In this document: positions 17,366 through 25,235 of the stretch, in pieces
Layout: every line of letters starts with the position of its first letter
How positions within the stretch are numbered: position 1 is the first letter of the stretch
Assembly (NCBI GenBank): GCA_027484445.1
Contig: JAIXSY010000042.1
Location: forward strand, 372,001-436,000
Source: Verrucomicrobiaceae bacterium
Lineage (GTDB): Bacteria; Verrucomicrobiota; Verrucomicrobiia; Verrucomicrobiales; Verrucomicrobiaceae
Direction: 5' to 3'
DNA length: 64,000 nt
Translations under genes and position numbers: made by a program
Notes under the pieces: generated by a model
Databases searched by the model: none
The model's input: the letters and a program-made list of their open reading frames with translations, nothing else
Told to the model about the DNA's origin: nothing

Positions 17366-20300
17366 ATGAAGGTCATCATGCCGCGTCTGTCTCTACTTTT
17401 GGTTTTCTGCCTAGGGTTCATCGACCCACTTTATGCCCAAAACGTCAAACCCGACGATGTGGCTGGAAACGAAGCGGTGAAGAAGATCATCGAGACCCGC
17501 CCAGGGCGTGGCGTGATGCGTGACGACACGCCTCCCACACCTGCGGCGGAGGCCGTGAAGAAATTCAAACTGCGCAGCGATGTCGCCATCGACCTCATGG
17601 CGTCCGAGCCGGTCGTCGAGCAGCCGCTTTATGCGAGCTGGGATAGCAAAGGCCGCATGTGGGTCACCCTGTATCGGCAATACCAGTTTCCGGCTGGATT
17701 GAAGATCGTCAGCTACGACCAGCACCTCCGGGCGAAGTTCGACAAAGTGCCGCTCCCGCCGCCGCGTGGCGAAAAAGGCGCGGACAAGATCACCGTCTTC
17801 GAAGACACCGACGGCGACGGCTTTTTCGACAAACACGAAGACGTCATCACCGGCCTCAACATCGCCAGCGCCGCGCTTCACGGCATGGGCCGCATCTGGG
17901 TGCTGAATCCGCCTTACCTCCTGAGCTATCCCGACGCCGACTTCGATGCCAAACCAGATGGCGATCCCGAGGTCGAGCTGAGCGGCTTCGGGCTTGAGGA
18001 CACGCACAGCGTTGCCACGAACCTGCAATGGGGCATGGACGGCTGGCTTTACGGAGCCAACGGCAGCACCACCACCGGCAACGTCTCCAGCGCCAACACC
18101 AAGAACGTGAAATGGGAAGGCCAGTGCATCTGGCGCTACCATCCGAAGAAGAAGACCTTCGAAATCTACGCCGAGGGCGGCGGGAACACCTTCAGCCTCG
18201 ACTTCGACAGCAAGGGCCGCCTCTTCTCCGGCACGAACGGAGCCACGCGTGGCATGCACTACGAACAGGGCAGCTACGGCATCAAAGGCTGGGGCAAACA
18301 CGGCCCGCTCACCAATCCATATGCCTTCGGCTGGTTCGAGCACATGCGGCATGAGGGCGACAACAAACGCTTTCCGCAGGCCTTCACCATCTATGAAGGC
18401 GGCCTGCTCGGCAGCGCTTACGAAGGCAAAATCATCGCCCCGAACGCCTTGCATAACCTCGTCTATGTCAGCGAGCGCCTCCCCGATGGCTCCACCTTCC
18501 GCACAAAGGACGAAGAGCAGCTCATGACCACCACCGACCGCTGGTTCCGCCCCGTCTGGGCCGGCGTCGGCCCCGATGGCGGCTTCTACATGGCCGATTG
18601 GTATGACACGAGACTCAGCCACGTGAGCCCCGTCGATGACTGGCACAAAACCAGCGGCCGCATCTACCGCGTGAGGCCAGCGAGCGGTGCGCCGAAGCTG
18701 AAGCCCTTCGATTTGAGCAAGGCAAGCGGGGAGGAGCTGCTTGGCTACCTCAGCCATCAAAACGAGTGGTTCAGGAAGCAGGCGGTGCTGGAGATCGGGT
18801 GGCGGGGGATGAAGGATCTCAAAGTTGGCTTTCCTTCAGAGTCCGCCGTTGCGGGTGACTTGGAAAAACTTTGGGTTCTCAATGTGCTCGCTGAAACCCA
18901 TCCTGAGGACAAAGCACTTCAGACAAATGCAGGGATTGCCATCGTTCAGGCTGTTCGAAGCACAGACCCCTATGTGCGGCGTTGGTCGGTGAAAATGATC
19001 GGGGAGCAACCACCTTCGTGGGGCAACTTGGGGGCACTCGCGATGCTCAAAGACGAAAGACATCCCGAAGTCCGTGCGCAGATCCTCGCCACCGCAAAAC
19101 GTCTGCCTGCTGCCACGGCTCTTCCTCTTCTGATGAGCGGCGATGCCGAAGACGAAAGCGGCCATCTCCCTCTCCTTGCTTGGTGGGCACTTGAATCGAA
19201 GGCCGAGAAAGAACGCGAAGCCGTCTTCGCCTTCCTCAAAGCCGATCCTGCCTTCCTCCAAACCAAACTCTTCCGCGATCACCTCGCCGAAAAGCTCGCG
19301 AAACGCTATGCGCTGGCTGGCGGTGAAGAGAATTTCAATTCGTGCGCGGACCTCCTCGCCCTGACAACGGATGTGGACATCCGTTCTACGTTCATTCGCG
19401 GCATCGCGTCCGCCTTCGAAGGCGCGGAGATGCCGAAACTCCCGGAGGCGCTGCAAAAGGCTCTCAACGACTACATGGCGAAGCAAAGCGATGGCGATCT
19501 CACGCTCGCGTTGCGCAGCGGGAATGCCGACGCGCTCAAAAGTGCCCTCAAACTGCTTTCCGACACCAAAGCCACCAACACCGCCCGCATCGCCATCGCG
19601 AAGACTTTGGCGGAACTCGGCAAGCAAGACGCCGTCATGCCCATGGTGGCCATTTTGAAGTCCAGCGCGGCTCCCAGCCTCAAACGCGGCATGTTGCAGG
19701 CTGCGGCCAAGTTTGACGACAAACGCATCCCGGAGGCGCTGCTGCTCGGTTACGAAGGCCAGATCGCGGGTGACAAAGCGCTGCGCGAGGATGCGCTGCG
19801 CGTGATGGCAGGTCGCAAGGAGTGGGCGCAGATTTTGATGAACTTCGTGAACGAGTGGAAAGTGCCCGCCAAGCATTTCACCATCGACATCGTCCGCCAG
19901 CTCAGCCTTCACCAAGATGCCGACATCGACGCCGCCATCGAGAAACACTGGAAAGGCCTGCTCGCCACTGGGCCAACGCCGGAGAAGAAACGCGAAGCCG
20001 AGCGCATCAAAGCCGTCGTCAACACCGGGCTCGGTGATGCCGAGAAAGGTAAAATCCAGTTCATGGCGCGCTGCTTTGCCTGCCACAAGCTCTTTGGCGA
20101 AGGCGGAGCGATCGGGCCTGAGCTCACCGGCTATGACCGCGCGAATGTGGACTTCTGGCTCGACAATCTTTTCACCCCCAGCCTCGAAATCCGCGAGGGC
20201 TTTGGTGCTTACACCGTGAAAACGAAAGGCGGCCAGCTCCTCACCGGCCTCATGGATGCGCAGGATGCAAACGGCATCGTAATCAAAGACCTCGCCGGCA

Positions 20301-20440
20301 ACAAAACTGCCATCAAACAAGCCGACATCGAGAAGCTGGAGGCCTCACCCGTTTCCCTCATGCCCGAAGGGATGACAGCAGGCATGAGCGACGCTGATTT
20401 GAAGGACTTCTTCGCTTACCTCATGAAGGCAGCGCCTTGA
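17366..20440 (+). CDS. PVC-type membrane-bound dehydrogenase with HEAT repeats and C-terminal cytochrome c
   Basis: The ATG at 17366 gives 1024 residues with a Sec signal peptide ending near LYAQ; upstream starts lack one. The first 500 or so residues form a beta-propeller-like dehydrogenase domain (motifs SWDSKGRMWV, GWLYGANGST, MADWYDTRLS). The middle 450 residues are helical HEAT-like repeats. The C-terminus carries the heme motif CFACH at 903-907 and an EIREGF segment typical of the PVC heme-binding family. Such proteins are abundant in Planctomycetes and Verrucomicrobia and are thought to oxidise sugars or related compounds in the periplasm; the substrate here is unknown. Codon and base use in about 18790-19200 look lower in GC than the flanks. 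Confidence 0.9.
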   Translation: MKVIMPRLSLLLVFCLGFIDPLYAQNVKPDDVAGNEAVKKIIETRPGRGVMRDDTPPTPAAEAVKKFKLRSDVAIDLMASEPVVEQPLYASWDSKGRMWVTLYRQYQFPAGLKIVSYDQHLRAKFDKVPLPPPRGEKGADKITVFEDTDGDGFFDKHEDVITGLNIASAALHGMGRIWVLNPPYLLSYPDADFDAKPDGDPEVELSGFGLEDTHSVATNLQWGMDGWLYGANGSTTTGNVSSANTKNVKWEGQCIWRYHPKKKTFEIYAEGGGNTFSLDFDSKGRLFSGTNGATRGMHYEQGSYGIKGWGKHGPLTNPYAFGWFEHMRHEGDNKRFPQAFTIYEGGLLGSAYEGKIIAPNALHNLVYVSERLPDGSTFRTKDEEQLMTTTDRWFRPVWAGVGPDGGFYMADWYDTRLSHVSPVDDWHKTSGRIYRVRPASGAPKLKPFDLSKASGEELLGYLSHQNEWFRKQAVLEIGWRGMKDLKVGFPSESAVAGDLEKLWVLNVLAETHPEDKALQTNAGIAIVQAVRSTDPYVRRWSVKMIGEQPPSWGNLGALAMLKDERHPEVRAQILATAKRLPAATALPLLMSGDAEDESGHLPLLAWWALESKAEKEREAVFAFLKADPAFLQTKLFRDHLAEKLAKRYALAGGEENFNSCADLLALTTDVDIRSTFIRGIASAFEGAEMPKLPEALQKALNDYMAKQSDGDLTLALRSGNADALKSALKLLSDTKATNTARIAIAKTLAELGKQDAVMPMVAILKSSAAPSLKRGMLQAAAKFDDKRIPEALLLGYEGQIAGDKALREDALRVMAGRKEWAQILMNFVNEWKVPAKHFTIDIVRQLSLHQDADIDAAIEKHWKGLLATGPTPEKKREAERIKAVVNTGLGDAEKGKIQFMARCFACHKLFGEGGAIGPELTGYDRANVDFWLDNLFTPSLEIREGFGAYTVKTKGGQLLTGLMDAQDANGIVIKDLAGNKTAIKQADIEKLEASPVSLMPEGMTAGMSDADLKDFFAYLMKAAP

Positions 20441-20541
20441 GGAGCCATGAACGACACCTCTTTCTCCAACTGCGGGTATCCAGAAAATGATGAGTTGTCC
20501 TCGGTTGCAGCGGCTTCATTCGTGGGCTTAGTCCTCTTGCT

Positions 20542-21390
20542 GTGACTTTTCGCCATCCCAAAAACGACGTTTTTATTCCTGACAACACAGACCCATGGAC
20601 GGCTCTGCACCGGGTAACTCACCTGGGCATCGTTTCCCATCAGGACGATCTCGAAATCGCCGCCTACCATGGGATCACGGAGTGCTTCCATAGCGAAGAT
20701 GAGTGGTTCGGTGGAGTGGTGGTAACGGATGGCGCGGGCAGCCCGAGAAAGGGACCCTACGCTGACTACACGGACGAAGAGATGCAAAAGGTGCGTTTGG
20801 TGGAGCAGCGAAAGGCGGCGTTCGTCGGCGAATACAGCGTGATGATCCAGCTGGGCTATCCGAGCGATGAAGTGAAGCAGGCGAATCGACCTTCCGTGGT
20901 GGCTGACCTGAAGTTCATCCTGGAGCACGCACAGCCTCACACGCTTTACGTTCACAATCCCTGCGATCGTCATGATACCCATGTGGCTACCTTTCTCCGC
21001 TGCGTGGAGGCCATCCGTGAACTGCCCCCGGAAATGCGGCCCAAGAAGGTGTATGGCTGCGAGGTCTGGAGAAAGCTGGATTGGCTGCTGACTCAGGATA
21101 AAGTCATGCTCTGGGTGGATAAGCATCCGCACCTGTTGCGTCCGTTGTTAGGCGTCTTCGATAGCCAGATCAGCGGTGGCAAGCGCTACGACCTTGCCGA
21201 AGAAGGCCTTCGCCATGCCAATGCGACCTACTTTGATTCGCATACGACGGATAACACTAGCCTGCTGACCTTTGCCATGGACCTCACGCCTTTGGCTGAA
21301 AACGATCAGCTTGATGTGGAAGAGTTCACGCTCGGTTATGTGCGTCGTCTGGAAAAGGATGTCGCCGAGCGCATGAAGCGCTTCTTGTGA
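20542..21390 (+). CDS. PIG-L/LmbE family deacetylase-like protein
   Basis: The 282-residue protein starts at a GTG. The Zn-binding motif reads SHQDDLE near 32-38, where the family usually has HPDDE, and the second metal site is CDRHDTHVAT near 143. Family members de-N-acetylate GlcNAc-type substrates such as GlcNAc-inositol or mycothiol precursors. The substrate is unassigned. Its stop overlaps the GTG start of the next gene, so the two are probably cotranscribed. Confidence 0.85.
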   Translation: MTFRHPKNDVFIPDNTDPWTALHRVTHLGIVSHQDDLEIAAYHGITECFHSEDEWFGGVVVTDGAGSPRKGPYADYTDEEMQKVRLVEQRKAAFVGEYSVMIQLGYPSDEVKQANRPSVVADLKFILEHAQPHTLYVHNPCDRHDTHVATFLRCVEAIRELPPEMRPKKVYGCEVWRKLDWLLTQDKVMLWVDKHPHLLRPLLGVFDSQISGGKRYDLAEEGLRHANATYFDSHTTDNTSLLTFAMDLTPLAENDQLDVEEFTLGYVRRLEKDVAERMKRFL

Positions 21391-22409
21391 GCTCAAACGG
21401 TTGCTGCATGAGTTTGTGCTCCTGGGGTTGGGTGAGTGGGCTGGTTCTGCTGTTCACGGGCTGCCAGGTCGTGCCGCAGCATGGTCCCGTCTCGGCTCGA
21501 ACGATGAAGGCGCTCACACGCAAGGCTGAACCCAAGCAGGCATTTCTGAGCCGTCTGAACGGTGTGGATCAAGCCATGCGCGAGCTTTTGCCGAAAGCCC
21601 CGGTTCGGGTTCCGTGGGTACTGCAGCTCAACACGCCAGTGATTCAGGTGCGGTCGGAGCGAGCGCGTCCGGTGCGGCTCATGCTGGACACGGGAGCTGC
21701 TCGGCTCGTCATGGGAGCCCAAAGTGCGGTTGAACTGGGCCTACCCACCGTGAAGGCCGATGAGGTGCAGGCGACGATGATCGGAGTGGTCGGGAAAGAG
21801 ACCGGTCTGATCGGCATGGCAGGTCCTTTCTGGGTGGGCGATTGGCAGATCCCTGCTTACCCATGCTTTGTGCGGACCTTTCAGACCTCCGGGCATCAGG
21901 TAGCCTACCCGGAGAACATTCTCGGCGTGGATTTACCGGCGCGCTATTGCCGCTACCTGACCTTGGATTATTTGAGAAAAGAGGCTGTGTTTGGCTTCGG
22001 GCAGAACTTTCAGCCACAGGCGTGCCAGCGCTCATCAGCACCTTTTGTTATTCGCGAAGGGGTGATTTTCATCGAGCTGCAAAGTGGGCAGGTGAAGTGG
22101 CAGGCGATCCTGGATAGTGGTTCCTTCAATGGCATCGAAATCAGCGAGACGATCGCCAAACAGCTAGGGGTGCAGGATCAGGGGCGAGTTGTGCAGGGCC
22201 TAGTGCTCATTGCGGTTGGTGGCACGGTTTCCTCTCAAGAAGCACGACTGCGCACGCTGCAGCTACCGTCCCTGCAGATGCTGGGAGGACGCTATGAGAA
22301 GCCCGAGGTGGACATTGCGCCTGGCATCCCGCGCGTTGGGTCAGAGTTTCTGCGAGATTACCGTGTGACTTTGGATTTTGATCAGCGCCGGGTATGGCTG
22401 GAGTGGTGA
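21387..22409 (+). CDS. Lipoprotein with two retropepsin-like aspartyl protease motifs
   Basis: The protein is 340 residues from the overlapping GTG, or 333 from the ATG at 21408, which starts a lipoprotein signal with lipobox LLFTGC. Two D-T/S-G motifs are present, LMLDTGAARLVMG and AILDSGSFNGIEI, each starting a retropepsin-like half, so the active site could form within one chain. Such bacterial clan AA proteases are poorly characterised; the envelope location is inferred from the lipobox. Confidence 0.78.
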   Translation: MSSNGCCMSLCSWGWVSGLVLLFTGCQVVPQHGPVSARTMKALTRKAEPKQAFLSRLNGVDQAMRELLPKAPVRVPWVLQLNTPVIQVRSERARPVRLMLDTGAARLVMGAQSAVELGLPTVKADEVQATMIGVVGKETGLIGMAGPFWVGDWQIPAYPCFVRTFQTSGHQVAYPENILGVDLPARYCRYLTLDYLRKEAVFGFGQNFQPQACQRSSAPFVIREGVIFIELQSGQVKWQAILDSGSFNGIEISETIAKQLGVQDQGRVVQGLVLIAVGGTVSSQEARLRTLQLPSLQMLGGRYEKPEVDIAPGIPRVGSEFLRDYRVTLDFDQRRVWLEW

Positions 22410-22425
22410 GCAGGGCAGGAAAGCA

Positions 22426-22449
22426 TTTCACTTTGAATCACAAAGTAAA
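22426..22449 (+). promoter_or_regulatory. Palindromic operator-like site 1
   Basis: TTTCACTTTGAATCACAAAG begins a near-palindrome with CACTTT and AAAGT half-sites 7 bp apart. It shares spacing and half-sites with the site at 22459-22485. Probable binding site for the winged-helix regulator encoded downstream (inferred). Confidence 0.55.
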
Positions 22450-22458
22450 AGCTTGCGT

Positions 22459-22485
22459 CATTCACTTTATGGCACAAAGTGAATG
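22459..22485 (+). promoter_or_regulatory. Palindromic operator-like site 2
   Basis: CATTCACTTT and AAAGTGAATG form a perfect 10-bp inverted repeat around ATGGCAC, ending 2 bp before the ATG at 22488. A bound regulator would cover the start region of the membrane-protein/regulator operon. The site overlaps the alternative GTG start at 22479, which favours the ATG. Confidence 0.65.
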
Positions 22486-22487
22486 CC

Positions 22488-23138
22488 ATGAGTCCCCAGC
22501 AAGCTGCTCTGGAAAACCTGCGCGTGATCCGTTCCCTCATGGAGAAAGCCCACATCTATCGGGCCATTTCTGGCCAGGCTGCCTTGGTCGGGGGTGGCAT
22601 GGCCTTGGTCTTGGCGGGCATCGGGCTGCTGCCCTTTTTCAGGCAGAACAGTCTAATCTCAGACCGCTCTTTCTTGGCCGATTGGTTGAGTCTGCTGGCT
22701 GCGGTCGCGGTGTTCAACATGATCATGCTCAGGCAGGAGGCAAAGCGTCGCGGCCAACCCTTTGTCTCTGCTGGAATGCGCACTGCCCTGCGTGCGCTTT
22801 TGCCGCCTCTGCTGGCGGGTGGTGTCATCGGTATTGGCCTCGTGATCCATCTGCAGAGCCATGTGCTGGCTGCGCTCATCTGGATGGTGTGCTACGGACT
22901 TGCTCTGCTGGCCACTGCTGAGTTTTCGCCCATCTCGCTGGTTTGTTTGGGCTGGGCTTTTCTCATCGCTGGCTTGGCTCTGTTCTCGGGCTGGGCTGCC
23001 ATGGATGACATTCGCTCGCTGCCCGATGACCTACCGCTTGCGAGCTTTGGCATGGGGCTCACCTTTGGTCTCTTTCATGTCATCTATGGCTTTGCCGTTT
23101 GGATTGGCAAAAAACCCGAGCCCCTGCCTGCGGAATGA
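22488..23138 (+). CDS. Polytopic membrane protein paired with a winged-helix regulator
   Basis: The 216-residue protein has five to six predicted membrane helices (for example AALVGGGMALVLAGIGLL, LLPPLLAGGVIGIGLVIHL, LICLGWAF-type segments) and no recognised catalytic motif. I do not know its function. The stop codon overlaps the start of the regulator gene (ATGA), so the two are translationally coupled. Membrane proteins paired with a PF13601-type winged helix recur in bacteria and often autoregulate. Confidence 0.75.
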   Translation: MSPQQAALENLRVIRSLMEKAHIYRAISGQAALVGGGMALVLAGIGLLPFFRQNSLISDRSFLADWLSLLAAVAVFNMIMLRQEAKRRGQPFVSAGMRTALRALLPPLLAGGVIGIGLVIHLQSHVLAALIWMVCYGLALLATAEFSPISLVCLGWAFLIAGLALFSGWAAMDDIRSLPDDLPLASFGMGLTFGLFHVIYGFAVWIGKKPEPLPAE

Positions 23139-23440
23139 TCGACTTTGACCAGATCGACAAAACGATCCACGAAAAGTCGCGGCTGTCCATCATGACACTG
23201 CTGGCCTCGCGTGGGGAATGGGCCTTTCAGGACATGAAGGCAGAGCTGGGCATGAGCGATGGCAACCTGATCACACACCTACGCACGCTCACTGCGGCTG
23301 GTTTTGTCGAGGAAATGCGCGACGATAGCGGTGCTCGACCCCGCACCACCTATCAACTCACTGCTGCAGGACGCGCAGCGTTCAAGAGCTACATCGATCT
23401 CCTGGAATCCATTGTGAAAACCCTGAAACCGGAAACCTGA
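23135..23440 (+). CDS. Winged-helix transcriptional regulator (HTH_34/MarR-like)
   Basis: The start at 23135 gives 101 residues and an ATGA overlap with the upstream stop; the longer frame is less likely. The fold is an N-terminal helix, helix-turn-helix (AFQDMKAELGMSDGNLITHL near 30-49), a wing (ARPRTTYQLT) and a C-terminal dimerisation helix, as in PF13601 regulators. It probably binds the CACTTT-N7-AAAGTG palindromes upstream of its own operon and the related site before ispH; that link is inferred from position. Confidence 0.85.
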   Translation: MIDFDQIDKTIHEKSRLSIMTLLASRGEWAFQDMKAELGMSDGNLITHLRTLTAAGFVEEMRDDSGARPRTTYQLTAAGRAAFKSYIDLLESIVKTLKPET

Positions 23441-23449
23441 CCCGGTTTT
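23426..23449 (+). terminator. Possible weak terminator after the regulator gene
   Basis: AAACCGG (23426-23432) and CCGGTTT (23442-23448) can pair around a 9-nt loop that includes the stop codon region, followed by only a short T tract. It could attenuate read-through into ispH. Confidence 0.35.
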
Positions 23450-23456
23450 GCCCTAA

Positions 23457-23477
23457 AGCTTTGTGGCGCAAAGTGAA
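23457..23477 (+). promoter_or_regulatory. Operator-like palindrome upstream of ispH
   Basis: CTTTGTGGCGCAAAGTGAAG has the half-sites CTTTG/CAAAG and matches the core of the 22459 site (CTTT-x-TGGC-x-CAAAGTGAA). It lies 39 bp before the ispH start, so ispH may belong to the regulon of the winged-helix regulator. Confidence 0.5.
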
Positions 23478-23515
23478 GCCACCCCAAACCACGACCCTAA
23501 CTCCTGAAGACCTCC

Positions 23516-24361
23516 ATGAACCTCCATCTCGCTCAACATCACGGCATGTGCTTCGGCGTGCGCGACGCGCTGCGCGCCACTTATGATGCTGCCCACCAAG
23601 AACCTGTCACTTTACTCGGGCAGCTCGTCCACAATCCTGTCGTCGATGCCCATCTGAAGACGCTCGGCGTGCGCCAGGGACGTCTCGAAGAGCTCGGCTC
23701 TGCCAACACTGCGCGCGTTGTTTTCACTGCTCATGGGGTGGCGAATGCTCAGCGCGGTCGTTGGCAGCAGGCTGGTTTTGCCATCACGGACACCACTTGT
23801 CCTCTCGTGCGCAAGGCCCATCAGGCCTTAGCCCTGCTTGTGCAGGAGGGCTATCACCCCGTGGTCATCGGTCAGCGCGATCATGTGGAGGTGCGTGGGC
23901 TCACGGGTGATTTTCCCGAGGCCAGCGTGGTTCTGGAGACCGTGGACGTGTTGCATCTGCCGGCAGTGGCCAGGATCGGAGTGATCGCGCAAACAACCCA
24001 GCCCCTTGATCGCGTGCTGGAATTGGTCGCTGCCATCAAGCAGCAACAGTGCGGGGCGGAGGTGCGCTTCATCGACACGGTCTGCCACCCCACGAAGCAG
24101 CGCCAGACGGCTCTGGAGCAGCTCTGCCAAACCTGCCCGGTGGTGATTGTCATCGGTGGACGGAACAGCAACAACACTCGCCAGCTGACGGAGAAAGCGA
24201 CTCGACTCGGCGTGCGTGCCCATCAGGTCGAGACCCCGGATGACCTCCGGCCCGAGTGGTTCATCGGCGTTCGTGATGTCGGCATCACGGCTGGCACGTC
24301 CACACTGGATGAGACGGTGACGGCCGTCATGGAGCGCCTATGCCAGATCACCGACGACTGA
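23516..24361 (+). CDS. ispH: 4-hydroxy-3-methylbut-2-enyl diphosphate reductase
   Basis: The 281-residue protein has the three Fe-S cluster cysteines of IspH/LytB at C12 (GMCFGV), C95 (TTCPLV) and C190 (DTVCHPTKQRQ), with conserved VHN near 39, TAHGV near 71 and an ITAGTSTLDETV C-terminal segment. The enzyme makes IPP and DMAPP in the last step of the MEP pathway. Its pathway partner ispG is in the window about 26 kb away. The preceding palindrome suggests control by the upstream regulator. Confidence 0.93.
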   Translation: MNLHLAQHHGMCFGVRDALRATYDAAHQEPVTLLGQLVHNPVVDAHLKTLGVRQGRLEELGSANTARVVFTAHGVANAQRGRWQQAGFAITDTTCPLVRKAHQALALLVQEGYHPVVIGQRDHVEVRGLTGDFPEASVVLETVDVLHLPAVARIGVIAQTTQPLDRVLELVAAIKQQQCGAEVRFIDTVCHPTKQRQTALEQLCQTCPVVIVIGGRNSNNTRQLTEKATRLGVRAHQVETPDDLRPEWFIGVRDVGITAGTSTLDETVTAVMERLCQITDD

Positions 24362-24398
24362 TTTGACCTATCCTCTTTCCTTTCACCCACCTACCCTC

Positions 24399-25208
24399 AT
24401 GAATACCCAAGCCTGGATCACCCACTTCGAGCGCAACACGCGTCTCAATGACCTCATGCAGCTGCCTGTGGAGCAGCCCTGTCAGCTGCTAGAGTCGCTT
24501 CGACGTCCACTGGCGGACTCCCTGGCCACCTTTCAGCTCGGCGAATCTGGCACAGGTTCGCGCCTGCGCCGCTATGCCCGCGAGGTCGCTCCTTTGGAAA
24601 ACTTTCGCGGTTATCAGCGGGCGATTGACCTCTTCGTTGCTGAGGAGCAAAGCCACTCTCGGCTGTTAGCTCGTGCTGTCATTCATCTGCGTGGCACGCT
24701 GCTGACAAAGCAGTGGACGAATTCCATCTTTCGTCGCCTCCGCTTCCTCGTGAATCTGGAGTTTGCCGTGCAGGTGCTGCTCACGGCTGAATTGATTGCG
24801 GAGGTCTATTTTGGCTCACTCTACCTGCGCTGCGAGGATCCGGTGGTGAAAAAGATCGCCCACAAGCTGCTGCGGGATGAGATGAAGCACCTCGACTTTC
24901 AGCGTGACTTTCTCAGCGAGAGGGTCGCCTCTTTCCGTCCACAGGGGCGCTGGCTGTGGCGTCTTCAGTTTCAGGCCATCCATGCCGTCACTGCCACCGT
25001 CGTGGCTTGGGATCATCGGCAGGTGCTGTCGGCTTTGGGGATTCGCCCTGTGGATTTCCGTCGGCGCTGTTTGCAGGCTTGGCAGCGTTTTCAGCATCGT
25101 TTGGAAAACAAAATGCAGGCGCTGGATGATGCCCAACTGAGCAGAGCAGAAAGCGGAAACCCATCGCTGCTGGCGGCTGATTTTGCCAAAAACAAACGGC
25201 CGGGATGA
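24399..25208 (+). CDS. Ferritin-like di-iron-type protein
   Basis: The ATG at 24399 gives 269 residues. Two helical motifs with paired acidic and His residues, AEEQSHSRL near 78-86 and RDEMKHLDF near 155-163, match the ExxH repeats of ferritin-like/rubrerythrin folds. The whole protein is predicted helical and soluble. The reaction is unknown; oxidation, hydroxylation or iron storage are possible. It follows ispH, an iron-sulfur enzyme, by 37 bp. Its stop codon lies in the loop of a terminator hairpin serving the convergent gene. Confidence 0.72.
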   Translation: MNTQAWITHFERNTRLNDLMQLPVEQPCQLLESLRRPLADSLATFQLGESGTGSRLRRYAREVAPLENFRGYQRAIDLFVAEEQSHSRLLARAVIHLRGTLLTKQWTNSIFRRLRFLVNLEFAVQVLLTAELIAEVYFGSLYLRCEDPVVKKIAHKLLRDEMKHLDFQRDFLSERVASFRPQGRWLWRLQFQAIHAVTATVVAWDHRQVLSALGIRPVDFRRRCLQAWQRFQHRLENKMQALDDAQLSRAESGNPSLLAADFAKNKRPG

Positions 25209-25218
25209 CTCCCGGCCG
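25191..25218 (-). terminator. Intrinsic terminator of the convergent disordered-protein gene
   Basis: CGGCCGGGA and TCCCGGCCG form a perfect 9-bp stem around TGAC. On the minus strand it is followed by a T-rich GTTTGTTTTTGG tract, so it ends the minus-strand gene 18 bp downstream of its stop. The plus strand has no T tract. Confidence 0.75.
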
Positions 25219-25235
25219 CTGCCCATGATCTGGGA

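Noticed and set aside
17411..20320. Two minus-strand frames (449 and 494 codons) under the PVC dehydrogenase
   Set aside because: GC-rich antisense frames; the plus-strand protein has a signal peptide and CxxCH motif.
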